DNA of 64,000 bases from Echinarachnius parma (GCA_037951105.1 JBAMJV010001820.1:156441-220440), one strand, 5' to 3'; positions 1 through 12,539 are shown, numbered from the stretch's first letter. Notes: generated by a model from the sequence alone, not told the origin. Numbers and translations are program-made.

Positions 1-1880
1 CGTGAACGTTGTCTGGGTGTGTGTGGATTTCGAGATTTTGATATGTTTTGTACAATTCTTTTCATGTGGGTAGAATATGTTACATCTTTCTCGGAGCTCT
101 AGATCTTTATGCAAAATCTCGGAGAAAGATAGATGAATTAATGGGGGTGAGAGTGGGGATGGGAATAATTTTCCAGGACTTGATATTCTCATTGATTAGC
201 CATGGTAATCCATAAGTTATTCATGTTCAAAGACAAAATTAAGCAGATCATTCTTGTACTTAGTTTTGGCATAGAAGGTTGACAAACATAATTTACAGAT
301 TAACCAAAAGAGCTAGTTACGAGCGTTTAGCTTTTATTAATTTGATACAAGCTAAACCTAATACTGCAACGATGACCAAAATTAGATTATTATCATTATA
401 TGACAGAAATCATTCAAATTCTGACGTACATTTATGATCTAAAATCGTTCTAAACAAACAATTCAAACACTGCTCAACTTTTGACGTAAATTATATAAGC
501 AATTGTACTTATTATAGGGCTAATGAATAGACAAGAGTTAATTTCTTATCACTGAATCTTGATCTCACTTGAGATATAACTTGGACAAAATAAAAATTAT
601 ACAAACTATCAAAGCCTAGCCTACCTAGGTCCATTGGAAATACTACATAGGTCCGGGTTTAAGGCCTGACATATAATACAAGACGTATTAGTACCGTATT
701 TCAAGTTCAGATTTGTAAATGATATTCTAAAATTGACAATGCAATGCCCGATGCTTCTAATGTAGAAGTCGAAGCTTTCTACGCAGCGCCACATTCTAGA
801 AGTTATATCGATTCTACTTCTAGTCCAGCATTTACTAGCGTACCGTTTCTGAAAACTGAGTTCAGAGATCATAATTAAATGACACTCTGCCATCTATATT
901 CTAGTTGTGGATGCTTGAATCTGGTAAGAATTAATAATATGACCCAGGTTTCTAGAACCATAATTCGACAATGCCAAATTTATTTCATGGACTGGACTAC
1001 CGTACACTATGGCCTAGGCTAACTTTATATACTGGTCAGTGGATATAGTTCTATTTCTACTGCTTGTAAAACCAAGGAGGTACCCACCCTATATTACCTC
1101 CTTGGTAAAACTAAAGGTGTCATGGTATCACTATCACTATCACTATTGTCTTCATGCCAGACTCAAACGTAACAGGTACAAGTCAATGGCAAAGTTCACT
1201 CGCGTTCACGAACGTTGCGTTTCGACATCAGCTACATTATACATATGCTAGACAAGGTAAATTCTTTTAATTCTACTACTAGGCTAATTATAAAAAGTAT
1301 TTACAACACGTCTATGCCATTACTAATGAAGTTTATCTACTTAAAATTTACCTTTCTTCCCAAATTGCCTCTTCTAACAGCAGCAAATGCACAACCGATA
1401 ACGTAATAAACAGAAGAAACGTGTACAAGCTATATGCGTACAATGTCATGTGTGCGATAACAAATTATACACGTAAAGTCAATGCATTCCTGAGTAGAAA
1501 ATGTTGTTGCCTTTCAGCTGACATCCCTAGCCAAAACATTACGTCATTTTCTAGCGTTGTGATTGGTTGAGGCTCCAGTCGGGCCCACGACTCCCATTCT
1601 CGATTCAACATGTCAAATCGGGCCCGATTGACTCCGATTGGATACCGACTGGTAAAATCGGAGTCGTGAGGCATCGCACACAGAGCCGATCCGACTGAAA
1701 ACCAGTCGGGTCGGGTCGAGTCGGCTCTGTCTGCGGCGGGCTTTATGTTCCTGGTTATTATCGTTGATAATGATTATTATCACACTTTAAATAAAACGTG
1801 ATAATAATGAATGATATACATTGTAGACACATTTGGCTTCATGTCGGGTCGTCATTTTTTATTTATTTTTTATTTTTTTT
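1..1880. other. AT-rich stretch with no recognisable gene
   Basis: I see no credible coding exon, RNA gene or transposon end in this stretch. Open frames are short and have no recognisable domain. Positions about 1560-1735 differ from the surroundings: they are GC-richer and full of short, partly inverted copies of GACTCCGATT/GTCGGG-like words. That is probably an old repeat, but I cannot name it. Confidence 0.5.
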
Positions 1881-1886
1881 GCCAAA

Positions 1887-1948
1887 CGATTGGGGGGCAC
1901 GTTCCCCCCCCCCGTGCCCCCCCCCCCCCCCCCGTAGCTACGCCACTG
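1887..1948. mobile_element. Right terminus of a DNA transposon with poly-C flank
   Basis: Long C runs are followed by GTAGCTACGCCACTG, whose reverse complement (CAGTGGCGTAGCTAC) has the CAGTGGCGTAG form. The same form ends the hAT-like element at 24642-26737, which has an 8-bp target duplication. No matching left end is visible upstream, so this is a truncated or solo end. Confidence 0.5.
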
Positions 1949-2689
1949 TCTACAGGCAATTTTCAGCTCTCTGCAAAAATAAAAGATTCAGAGAAAATAG
2001 CACGGAAACGTGGTATGAGCGTGGTATGAGCTCAATAAGCACACAATACTTGACCAGTTGCATGAATAGAATTGCACCGTAGCAACCGTTTTCAAATTTT
2101 CTTATAACGTGTACATCAGATAACATGTTTAACTTGAATACATCTTCCCTGTGAATATCGTCGAATATAATCCATGCTTAGTACGTCTATTTAAAGATTC
2201 AATTTAAATTTATGTGGGATTTGAAAAGATGAACTCGAATTCAAATATACACGGCCTGCACAACATGCCTAACATTACAAACTAATAGTTATTACTCTAC
2301 CATGCTCGAAGGTATAAGTAAAAAGCCCTTTTTTTCCCCAAAGATATTTAATTTCTCCATTGCTTTTTACAAACAATAACAAAATAATAAAATAACAATC
2401 AATAACAAAATTAGTACATAAAATAATTTGCATGTTTACATAATTGTATATAATATGATCTTACATTCACATCTAAATAGTACAAATTAACTTTTACTAT
2501 TTACATCAAATAAAGCATGAAACATGCATGCATTAAGAAAGCATAAACATAAAAAATCACTTACATACACACATACACACGCGTGCGCAGACACCCACAC
2601 ACACATCCACAGAAAACATGCCTACATCTTGTGAGAATCTCGACCAATTATCAGCTATGTTTATTTCATTGCTTCTGTTCGCCTTCTCT

Positions 2690-2990
2690 AACCCTGCTAT
2701 CATTCAAAAAGAGCCATTCAAACACAAGAGGGCGCTCTCTAAAAAGGCATTGGTTGCAACCTTTTTTCATGCGAAATTATGCATGTGTGTTTTTGCTGAA
2801 ATGATGATTAAAGGGATAGTTGAGTATTGGTCAAACTTAACTTTAGTAACCAAAACCTGCACCATTACGGTACAAACTAATCGTTATAACTCAACCATAG
2901 TATACACAATTACAAACGACAAAGTAAAAACCCCTGTTATCATTCAAAAAGAGCCATTACAACTCAAGAGTCAAATTAACTCTAGAGAAC
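2690..2990 (+). repeat. Two nested pieces of a TTAA-flanked MITE family
   Basis: TTAA at 2808-2811 is followed by AGGGATAGTTGAGTATTGG, the left end of a family seen complete at 27638-27894 and, in a relative, at 17857-18391. Positions 2690-2807 already hold family sequence (CATTCAAAAAGAGCCATTC, GAGGGCGCTCTC), so one copy seems to have inserted in another. The right end of the second piece is lost near 2975. Confidence 0.6.
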
Positions 2991-3017
2991 GCTAGCGCGA
3001 AGCGCAATAGGGTTCTA

Positions 3018-3565
3018 GGTCCTCCTAATACGGGACTGAAAATGAATATTGTTTGTGCACGCGAATTGTGCTTAAAATTATACATATGATTATTACGGTG
3101 CTTACCACCGATTCATTCTCCAATATGTGATCCAACTATCGGGTGGATTAAAATTATGATTTTCCCCTCCATTTCGCTAAAAATCAGTGATTTTTTGCGC
3201 CTCCTCGATCTCTCTCCGTGTGTTAGCGCGACTCCGAACAGATTTTGAATATGCGCATTAACTATTACTGCGCATACAATGTGTATCGCAAGCGCCGTTC
3301 GCCGTTCGCATCGGCGGCCATCGCGATCATCTTTCGTTCAAAATCTGTTCGGAGTCGCGCTAATACACGGTGAGAAGTCGAGGAGGCGCATAAATCACTG
3401 ATTTTTTGCGGAATGGAGGGACAAATCATAACTTTAATCCACCCGATAGTTGGATCACATATTGGAGATTGAATCGGTGGTAAGTATACCGTTTCATATG
3501 TATAGTTTTAAGCACAATTAGCGTGCACAAACAATATTCATTTTCAGTCCCGTATTAGGAGAACC
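3018..3565. mobile_element. Foldback MITE, 548 bp, TA target site
   Basis: This is a long imperfect palindrome. The left end reads GGTCCTCCTAATACGGGACT and the right end is its near reverse complement (AGTCCCGTATTAGGAGAACC). Each arm is about 230 bp. The inner edges of the arms pair through GACTCCGAACAGATTTT (about 3233) and its complement (about 3340), around a roughly 90-bp GC-rich loop. The element is flanked by TA at 3016-3017 and 3566-3567. There is no coding capacity. TA duplication and foldback form suggest a Tc1/mariner-mobilised MITE. Confidence 0.8.
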
Positions 3566-3746
3566 TAAAGTTAGAGTAAAATCTGATTGCCGGTGACAAT
3601 CACTTTTATATAATATTTTGAAAGCAAATTTCACAACAATGAGAGCATTTGAATTAGAATTATTATTATTTACCATGTTTTTTTAATGATCTTTTACATG
3701 GAATTGAAATCAACCAAATCAGTTACAATTATTTTATTTTTGCTTA

Positions 3747-4040
3747 GGGGGGGGGGGGGGGGGGGGGCACTTCGGAAAATACCAATACTCAACGCTCCCT
3801 TTTAGATATCAACAATTAATTAAAAAGCCGTTTTTACAAATTTTTGAAAAATGTAAGAATTTATTCCGATCGGATATATTTATTGATATTTCAGCCCTTT
3901 CCAAACCGATTTTGATCAAATAAAGTTTATTCTGTAATTAATATGGTATGCTCTTTCACATGTTACACTCCGTTTTTCAAAATCTCACAATAAATTTCGT
4001 GCAGCTCCCTCTATACCAAAGCTGAACTATCCCTGTAATA
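3747..4040. repeat. Poly-G tract followed by a fragment of the TTAA MITE family
   Basis: A run of about 21 G follows TTTTTGCTTA. The same junction (TTTTGCTTAGGGGG) ends the palindromic element near 43.84 kb. From 3770 on, sequence of the TTAA family is recognisable (AATACTCAACGCTCCCTTTTA, then GAACTATCCCTGTAA near 4025), with a worn end. Confidence 0.45.
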
Positions 4041-4709
4041 TCGATCGCTTTGGGGGCAAAGAATCTTGAAAATCAATCTTTGCAAACGCGCAAAAAACAT
4101 GCATCAAAACTCTCCTTAATTTGTTCATCTTTCCACTCAATATTTTTACTGGAAACTCTGCCTTCTGGTAGAAAAACATGTCAGGGAATAATATGAGCTA
4201 ATAATAATTTTGGACAGTTGTGTGTGTAATTTCATTTCAATCGCGTTTTTTTTTGTTCGGGAGTCAACGGTAAGAGAGCCGAACGCCCACATTGGTATGG
4301 CCAGAATTTAAAGACAGTGGTGGGCGGCAGAAACTTGATTTCAACCGAATGACACCCCAGCAGGGGTCTTGGGGGAGCATGACGTAATTGTATCGCTTGC
4401 TGAAAACCGCTTCTGAGGGGCTGACAAGCGGTGCGAGTTTTCCTCTCTCAAGCCTGCATCCAGGAGATTTTTATCAGTGTTGACACTTTCTTATCACTTG
4501 CCCCTCTCTCTGTGATAGCACTGGGCCTCGGGGGGCAGTAAACACAGCTGGGATTGTTGACAGTAGTGACAAAACTGTCAGAAACTGATAAGAATGTGAC
4601 CGAGTTGATTACCACGATGGTGGAAATCAAACTAATGACAGAATCACCTAATGAGGGCCAAAGAAGCTTTGGGGTTTCAGCCATTTACGTTGACCTTTCA
4701 AGATGTATA

Positions 4710-5233
4710 TACAGGGTGGCCCAAAAAAAAACGGAACGGGGCACTTCCCAAAATATAGTAACAAATGTAATATGTCCATCGGATAGAATGTCTTTTCAAA
4801 TGAACAACGATACCAAGAACAGTCAATTTGGTCGTGTAGTTTTTGTTTTAGGGCGCTGTGAGTGACAACATGTCAGGTTCTCTTTGTTGTCAATTTATAT
4901 TGAGCCAGCGCTTAATGAATCGCACGAACCGCCGTTCATATCGTTGAGCATCGCGCACTATTGTTAGTGTGCACTCAGCCGTGTGCCGAGAGAATGGGCA
5001 TGGTATTACGAGCAAGGAGTGCGGTTAAACTGGCATTGACTAGGTCGAAATAGACATAAATCGGCACCTGACATGGTCTCACTCACAGCGTCCTTAAACA
5101 AAAACGACCTGACCAAAATTACTGTACTTGGTATCGTTTTTCATTGAAAAAGACACCCTATCCGATGAACATAAACGTTGTGGTATTATATTTTTGGAAG
5201 TGCTCCGTTCCGTTTTTTTTGGGCCACACTGTA
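4710..5233. mobile_element. Mariner-like MITE (family M1), 524 bp, TA target site
   Basis: The terminal inverted repeats are TACAGGGTGGCCCAAAAAAA at the left and TTTTTTTTGGGCCACACTGTA at the right, followed inward by CGGAACGGGGCACTTCC and its complement. TA lies on both sides (4708-4709, 5234-5235). The interior has no transposase. Other copies: 46475-46715 (short, complete) and truncated ones at about 53600-53917 and 59735-60166. Its last ~38 bp were carried into the tandem duplication that follows. Confidence 0.85.
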
Positions 5234-5569
5234 TAGGGATACAAAGTTTTTGAAAATCAAGCTTTTAAATTTCAGACATATGTGACTCAGTTTTATCAAA
5301 CCCACAACAAGTCGCTAGATACGTTTCTGAGTTATGAGCCAAAATGTATAAATATAGAACTGCTATGATAAAATTGTAAATATAGTGAATAACATTTGCA
5401 AAAGGTTTTAAACATGTGGATTACAAGGGCCCTTTATATGCCCTTGCTGATGGGGTCTTAGGGGACAGAGCCCCCGGAAGCTTGTAGATGTTTGCGTTTT
5501 AGCACTTTCAAGATAGGGTTTACATGGTTTAACAGATATACAATAGTGGGGTTCTAGGACTACTACCCC

Positions 5570-5855
5570 CTGGAAAACCACCCCCCCGGACGATTACCCC
5601 CCGGACAACTACCCCCCTAGGACAATTACCCCCCGGACAACTACCACCCGGACAATTACCCCCCTAGGACAATTACCCCCCAAGACAATTACCCCCCAAG
5701 ACAACTACCCCCCAAGACAACTACCCCCCAAGACAACTACCCCCCAAGACAACTACCCCCCAAGACAATTACCCCCAAGACAACTACCCCCAAGACAACT
5801 ACCCCCCGGACAACTACCACCCGGACTATTACCCCCCCCCCCCGGACAACTACCA
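5570..5855 (+). repeat. C-rich minisatellite, 14-16 bp unit (copy A)
   Basis: Repeats of ACAACTACCCCCC with AAG or GG linkers. The complementary strand has G5-6 runs every 14-16 bp. It is followed by a long G run near 5880. Translations in all frames are low-complexity and not genes. Confidence 0.85.
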
Positions 5856-6419
5856 CCCGGAGCGAGGGTCAATGGGGCGGGGGGGGGGGGGGGGGGGGGG
5901 TGGGCACAGCTGGTAGTTGACCGATTTGGTGCATATGATCCTATATACAGTAATATTATATATGATACGTAGTTCAAGCTATGGAATCAAACATACATAA
6001 TTTATGCATATTAAATAGTGGGAGAGACAATCACCTCCACTTTCAAAATCAATTTTTGGAAGTGCTCCGTTCCGTTTTTTTTGGGCCAGACTGTATAGGG
6101 ATACAAAGTTTTTGAAATCAAGCTTTTACATTTCAGACATATGTGACTCAGTTTTATCAAACCCACAAAAAGTCGCTAGATACGTTTCTGAGTTATGAGC
6201 CAAAATGTATAAATATAGAACTGCTATGATAAAATTGTAAATATAGTGAATAACATTTGCAAAAGGTTTTAAACATGTGGATTACAAGGGCCCTTTATAT
6301 GCCCTTGCTGATGGGGTCTTAGGGGACAGATCCCCCGGAAGCTTGTAGATGTTTGCGTTTTAGCACTTTCAAGATAGGGTTTACATGGTTTAACAGATAT
6401 ACAATAGTGGGGTTCTAGG

Positions 6420-6720
6420 ACTACTACCCCCTGGACAACCACCCCCCGGACGATTACCCCCCGAACAACTACCCCCCTAGGACAATTACCCCCCGGACAA
6501 CTACCACCCGGACAATTACCCCCTAGGACAATTACCCCCAAGACAATTACCCCCCAAGACAACTACCCCCCAAGACAACTACCCCCCAAGACAACTACCC
6601 CCCAAGACAACTACCCCCCAAGACAATTACCCCCCAAGACAACTACCCCCAAGACAACTACCCCCCGGACAACTACCACCCGGACTATTACCCCCCCCCC
6701 CCCCCCGGACAACTACCACC
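6420..6720 (+). repeat. C-rich minisatellite, 14-16 bp unit (copy B)
   Basis: Same array as at 5570-5855, inside the second 860-bp unit. It differs by small changes in repeat number and in homopolymer length. Confidence 0.85.
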
Positions 6721-7061
6721 CGGAGCGAGGGTCAATGGGGCGGGGGGGGGGGGGGTGGGCACAGCTGGTAGTTGACCGATTTGGTGCATATGATCCTATA
6801 TACAGTAATATTATATATGATACGTAGTTCAAGCTATGGAATCAAACATACATAATTTATGCATATTAAATAGTGGGAGAGACAATCACCTCCACTTTCA
6901 AAATCAATTTTTGGAAGTGCTCCGTTCCGTTTTTTTGGGGCCACACTGTATAGGGATACAAAGTTTTTGAAAATCAAGCTTTTAAATTTCAGACATATGT
7001 GACTCAGTTTTATCAAACCCACAAAAAGTCGCTACACTGTGAAAAAAAAAGGGTAAATATT

Positions 7062-7530
7062 TACCCAATATTTTACCCAACGTTGGAAGTATAGTCAACC
7101 TCAACAACTACTGGGCAATATTTTAACCAACGTTGTTGGGGCACATTAATGTGCCCAACTGTTGGGTAAGTACGTATATTTACCCAATACTTTACCCAAC
7201 GTTGGAAGCATAGTCAACCTCAACAACTACTGGGCAATATTTTAACCAACGTTGTTGGGCACATTAATGTGCCCAACTGTTGTGTAATTACGTATATTTA
7301 CCCAATATTTTACCCAACGTTGGAAGCATAGTCAACCTCAACAACTACTGGGCAATATTTTAACCAACGTTGTTGGGACATTAATGTGCCCAACTGTTGG
7401 GTAATTACGTATATTTACCCAATATTTTACCCAACGTTGGAAGCATAGTCAACCTCAACAACTACTGTGCAATATTTTAACCAACGTTGTTGGGACATTA
7501 ATGTGCCCAACTGTTGGGTTATATTTTGAA
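7062..7530 (+). repeat. 118-bp tandem repeat, about four copies
   Basis: TACCCAATATTTTACCCAACG recurs at 7062, 7181, 7299 and 7416 (periods 119, 118 and 117). Each unit carries the small palindromes ACCAACGTTGTTGG and GCACATTAATGTGC. Confidence 0.9.
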
Positions 7531-8186
7531 CTAAGTTTTGGGGACATTAATGTGCCCAACCTTTTAACAAAGTAATTTACCCAGTATTTGGGCAAGACCT
7601 ATAATAATTACCAGGAAAATGACATAATTTAACTAAGTTGTTGAGTTATTATGATATCAATAAAATCAATAAAACTATCTGTTGGGCATTTTTCAGTTGC
7701 TTTAAACAACAAATGGTCATTATCTGACTGCCCAGGACGAAAAAAACCAATTGAAATTACCAATCAAAAATTACCATTGAAATTTCCAAATTGGTATTCC
7801 CAATTGAAACTAGTTTGCAATTCGGACGTATGGGACATGTGTTCCAAATCATGTGGGATACATTGGGATCAATGTATAATCACACACAACTGGTCTATTT
7901 AGACTTTCTAAGTGCAATCTGCTGTGCCAGCTTATCGGAATGAATTTATAATACACACGCAGCATGTCGCGTATATATATCACATGTGTAGCATACATAA
8001 AAAGTGGTTATGAAAACAAATCAAGTCAAATTTAACAGAAAACCAATGGTATAACAAGGTAAACATGTGATGCAAAGTTTGTCATAATAATTTTTACATA
8101 AAACACAAACGATTGACACATGAATAACGAAAGAATTTTACTTCAAAATTAATATTTGTTCATATTTTGTGATTTTTTGTTGAAAT

Positions 8187-9531
8187 CACAGTGGCACGCA
8201 CGTATACAGATTACCACTCAGTAGGGCAATTACTTGCCCAACAATTGGACATCTGTATTTGGGCAACGGCAGAGTAAAAAGTTTGCTCAAGTATTGGTCA
8301 AATAATGCCCAACAAAACATATACCAACGTATATATTACCCAACAAAAGAATTACCAACGTAAATTTACCCTTTTTTTTCCACAGTGGCACGCACATATA
8401 CAGTTTACCACTCAGCAGGGCAATTACTTGCCCAACAATTAGACATCAGTATTTGGGCAACGGCAGAGTAATAATTTGCTCAAGTATTGGTCAAATAATG
8501 CCCAACAAAACAAATACCAACGTATATATTACCCAACAAAAAAATTACCAACGTAAATTTACTTTTTTTTCCACAGTGGCACGCACATATACAGTTTACC
8601 ACTCAGCAGGGCAATTACTTGCCCAACAATTGGACATCTGTATTTGGGCAACGGCCGAGTAAAAATTTGCTCAAGTATTGGTCAAATAATGCCCAACAAA
8701 ACAAATACCAACGTATATATTACCCAACAAAAAAATTACCAACGTAAATTTACTCTTTTTTTCACAGTGGCACGCACGTATACAGTTTACCACTCAGCAG
8801 GGCAATAACTTGCCCAACAATTGGACATCTGTATTTGGGCAGCGGCAGAGTAAAATTTTGCTTAAGTATATTGGTCAAATAATGCCCAACAAAACAGTTA
8901 CCAACGTACATATTACCCAACAAAAAAATTACCAACGTAAATTTACTCTTTTTTTACACAGTGGCACGCACGTATACAGTTTACCACTCAGCAGGGCAAT
9001 TACTTGCCCAACAATTGGACATCTGTATTTGGGCAGCGGCAGAGTAAAAAATTTGCTTAAGTATCGGTCAAATAATGCCCAACAAAACAGTTACCGACGT
9101 ATATATTACCCAACCAAAAAATTACCAAGGTAAATTTACTCCCTTTTTCACAATGGCACGATCGTATGTAATTTACCACTCAGCAGGGCAATTAATTGCC
9201 TAATAATTGGACATTTGTATTTAGGCAGCGGCAGAGTACAACTTTGCTTAAGTATTGGTCAAATATTGCTCAACAAAACAGTTACCAACGTATATATTAC
9301 CCAACAAAAAAAATACCATGGTAAATTTACCCTTTTTTTCACAATGCCACGATCGCATGTAGTTTACCACTCAGCAGGGCAATTAATTGCCTAACAATTG
9401 GACATCTGTATTTAGGCAGCGGCAGAGTACAACTTTGCTTAAGTATTGGTCAAATATTGCCCAACAAAACAGTAACCAACGTATTTATTACCCAACAAAA
9501 AAATACCCAACGTAAATTTACTACTTTTTTT
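8187..9531 (+). repeat. 191-194 bp tandem repeat, seven copies, each ending like the transposon terminus
   Basis: CACAGTGG (or a one-base variant) starts at 8187, 8381, 8572, 8763, 8957, 9149 and 9340, and the element itself ends at the next step (9532). Each unit finishes with a T-run plus CACAGTG, the same words as the element's right terminus. The last three units are the most diverged. Confidence 0.9.
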
Positions 9532-9779
9532 CACAGTGTAGATACGTTTCTGAGTTATGAGCCAAAATGTATAAATATAGAACTGCTATGATAAAATTGT
9601 AAATATAGTGAATAACATTTGCAAATGGTTTTAAACATGTGGATTACAAGGGCCCTTTATATGCCCTTGCTGATGGGGTCTTAGGGGACAGAGCCCCCGG
9701 AAGCTTGTAGATGTTTGCGTTTTAGCACTTTCAAGATAGGGTTTACATGGTTTAACAGATATACAATAGTGGGGTTCTA

Positions 9780-10330
9780 GGACTACTACCCCCTGGACAA
9801 CCACCCCCCGGACGATTACCCCCCGGACAACTACCCCCCTAGGACAATTACCCCCCGGACAACTACCACCCGGACAATTACCCCCCTAGGACAATTACCC
9901 CCCAAGACAATTACCCCCCAAGACAACTACCCCCCAAGACAACTACCCCCTAAGACAACTACCCCCCAAGACAACTACCCCCAAGACAATTACCCCCCAA
10001 GACAACTACCCCCCAAGACAACTACCCCCGGACAACTAGCACCCGGACTATTACCCCCCCCCCCCGGACAACTACCACCCGGACTACTACCCCCTGGACA
10101 ACCACCCCCCGGACAACTACCCCCCGGCCAACTACCTTCCGGACAACTACCCCCCGGACAACTACCCCCCGGACAACTACCCCCCGGCCAACTACCCCCC
10201 GGATAATTACCCCTCGGATTATTACCCCCCAAGACAACTACCCCCCGGAATATTACCCCCCTAGACAACTACCCCCCAGATAGTTACCCCCGGACGATTA
10301 CCCCCTGGACAATTAGCCCAATTCATCTGA
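9780..10330 (+). repeat. C-rich minisatellite, expanded copy C
   Basis: The third copy of the GACAACTACCCCCC array, roughly twice as long as copies A and B. It adds variants such as GGCCAACTACC and GGATAATTACC. It stops near 10330, next to CCAGTGGCGGAGCGAGGG, which resembles a CAGTGGCG-type transposon end. Confidence 0.85.
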
Positions 10331-10744
10331 CCAGTGGCGGAGCGAGGGTCAATGGGGCGCGGGGGGGGGGGGGGGGGGTGGGCACAGCTGGTAGTTGACC
10401 GATTTGGTGCATATGATCTTATATACAGTAATATTATATATGATACGTAGTTCAAGCTATGGAATCAAACATACATAATTTATGCATATTAAATAGTGGG
10501 AGAGACAATCACCTCCACTTTCAAATGCATGGGTGGGGGGAGGGTGGGGGGAGGGTGGGGGGATGGGGGGACAACTAGTAGTGGAGCGATTTGGTGCATA
10601 TCCTAGACAGTAATATTATATGATACGTAGTTGAAGCTATGGAATCAAACATACATAATGTTTGTATTAAGAAGTGGGAGAGACAATCACCTCCACTTTC
10701 AAATGTACGGGGGGGGGGAGGCATACCCCCCCCCCCCCATCCTC

Positions 10745-11450
10745 CCCGCCCCCCGGGTGCATTGTAAGCATGTTTTTCATGTATTTTTGACAATTTTGTT
10801 ACCGCAGTTGTATTTAGTAGTTTATAATCGTTTTTAACATTATAATTCATATATTGATTATTCGGAAACATTTTGTTTGCTTCCGATTTAAAACGTATTT
10901 CGATTTCGAGTAATTTCGGGCAATCCGTTGGCGCAATATAATGCTTTTTGCATAATGTTGATCAGGAGAGAAATAAAACTCACGTGTACTTCATTCTGAG
11001 TATAACTGAATGCCACATGGCGGATAAAAATAACTCATTCCTGGTAACTCGCGCGAAAGCGTGGTTTGCGCGCCGTTGCGGTTGATGTTCTTAATTAGGG
11101 TGGTGGGGAACTGGGAATCGAACATGATAATATCAATTTGATTTTCAAACACAGTAAATGCAAAGCGTGTTTTTATTGAATGATAAAAATTGTGAATCAG
11201 TTGATCGAAGAACTAAATCGTATGAACATAATGCAATTTTGAACCAAAATTACAAGCCTTCAGCTCAATTTCGTGAAATTTAATGACACGCTTATTGAAA
11301 CGAATGAAAAGCTATTACGAAATTGACCAAAAACAAATAAAACATGTGATACGCCTAGGTCAAAAATCCACCGGATGCCGCACAATGTTTTTACCTACAT
11401 TTCGGATTGCGATATCGTACGATAACTGCAGTATATTCTATTGGCAGTCC
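10745..11450. other. No gene seen; unique AT-rich sequence
   Basis: No coding, RNA or terminal-repeat signal was recognised. Two long C runs (about 11471-11492 and 11600-11617) lie just downstream and bound short, unassigned pieces. Confidence 0.4.
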
Positions 11451-11779
11451 CGTAGCATGAGGTGCGTACACCCCCCCCCCCCCCCCCCCCCTTTAAGAAA
11501 GGACCACTTTGTATTGGTCTCGGGCAGCGATCGGCCCATTTGACAACCCCAACTCCCTGCTTACAAAACTAAAACAGTGGTCTAAATCAGCGGCGGATCC
11601 CCCCCCCCCCCCCCCCCACTCACACAAACGCACACTAATATGACTCAGCAAGTTGTCTTGGTCACGTTTTTGAATATACGCACCCCCAAAGCCCGAACCC
11701 TCCGCCTTGAAAAATCCAAGCTATACCGGCCGGCGGCCTGACCAATCACATATAATTTGTCTTGGGGTGGTTGTCTTGC

Positions 11780-11985
11780 GGGGTAATCGTCCGTGTGGTA
11801 GTTGTCCGGGGGGTAATAATCCGGGGGGTAGTTGGCCGGGGGGTAGTTGTCCGGGGGGTAGTTTTCCGGGGGGTAGTTGTCCGGGGGGTAGTTGTCCGGG
11901 GGGTAGTTGTCCGGGGGGTAGTAGTCCGGGGGGTAGTTGTCCGGGGGGTAGTTGTCTTGGGTGGTAGTTGTCTTGGGGGGTGACT
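11780..11985 (+). repeat. G-rich minisatellite, 15-bp unit (GGGGGGTAGTTGTCC)
   Basis: The same repeat as at 5.6, 6.4 and 9.8 kb but on the opposite strand. G6 runs recur at a near-perfect 15-bp step. It passes directly into the TTTGGTCTAC array. Confidence 0.9.
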
Positions 11986-11987
11986 TG

Positions 11988-12530
11988 CCATTTGGTCTAC
12001 AACCATTTGGTCCACTACCCATTTGGTCCACTGTCATTTAGTCTAAACCCGGTTCGTCCACAGTAAGTTCGTCTACGAGCCATTTGGTCTATACGCCAAT
12101 TCGTCTATCTGCCAATTCGTCCAATAACCACATGGTCTACTACTCAATTAGTCTAATGTGCATTTCGTCTAATAGCCAGTTAGTCTACTTATAAATTGGG
12201 CTACTACCAATTGGTCTATACATCATTTAGTCTACAACCAGTTAGTCTACGAATCACTTGGTCTACTATTTAATTGGTCTACTAACCAGTTAGTCTACTA
12301 TACATTTGGTCTACTATTCATTTGGTCTACAATCGATTTGGTCTACATGTACATTTGGTCTACACATCATTTGGTCTACATGTACATTTGGTCCACCATC
12401 CATTTCGTCTACCAAGCAATTGGTCTACAATATATTTGGTCTACCAGTCATTTAGTCTACACATCTGTTCGTCTACAATCGATTTGGTCTATTTGGTCCA
12501 CAATCCGTTTGCAAGCCAATTAGTCAATCT
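11988..12530 (+). repeat. Minisatellite of 15-17 bp units around ATTTGGTCTAC
   Basis: Roughly 33 units of the type CATTTGGTCTACTANC, with GG/CG/AG variants (TTCGTCTA, TTAGTCTA). There are no unique spacers, and the variation is by substitution. The short open frames translate to repeats of LVY-type words and are not genes. Confidence 0.85.
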
Positions 12531-12539
12531 GCCGTATTT

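Larger units (their letters stand above)
7035..9538. mobile_element. TA-flanked element, 2504 bp, built of two internal minisatellites
   Basis: It begins CACTGTGAAAAAAAAAGGG and ends CTACTTTTTTTCACAGTG, flanked by TA at 7033-7034 and 9539-9540. The two older copies of the host unit read GTCGCTAGATACG without the insertion, so the target and the TA duplication are directly visible. No transposase is seen. The left part has about four copies of a 118-bp unit (7062-7530), the right part seven copies of a 191-194 bp unit (8187-9531). About 650 bp of non-repeated AT-rich sequence lies between. Non-autonomous, probably mobilised by a Tc1/mariner-type transposase. Confidence 0.85.
5196..10700 (+). 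repeat. Tandem segmental repeat, about 860-bp unit, three copies plus a partial fourth
   Basis: GGAAGTGCTCCGTTCC recurs at 5196, 6058 and 6913, giving copies of 862 and 855 bp. Each begins with the last ~38 bp of MITE M1 and ends with a CTCCACTTTCAAAATCAA segment. Each holds the same landmarks: a GGGCCC region, a C-rich 14-16 bp array, a poly-G tract and a GATACGTAGTTCAAGC segment. The third copy is split at 7034/9539 by an inserted element and resumes to about 10520. A diverged partial copy lies at about 10570-10700. The duplication breakpoint is inside the MITE terminus, so amplification came after MITE insertion. Confidence 0.85.

Noticed and set aside
5570-10330. Open frames encoding glycine/proline/serine-rich repeats across the C-rich arrays
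   Set aside because: All frames of the 14-16 bp unit stay open because the unit lacks stops. There is no start context, splice sites or domain.
11988-12530. CRISPR-like array of short regular repeats
   Set aside because: Units are about 16 bp with no unique spacers and graded substitutions, no cas genes, and a eukaryotic setting. It is a minisatellite.
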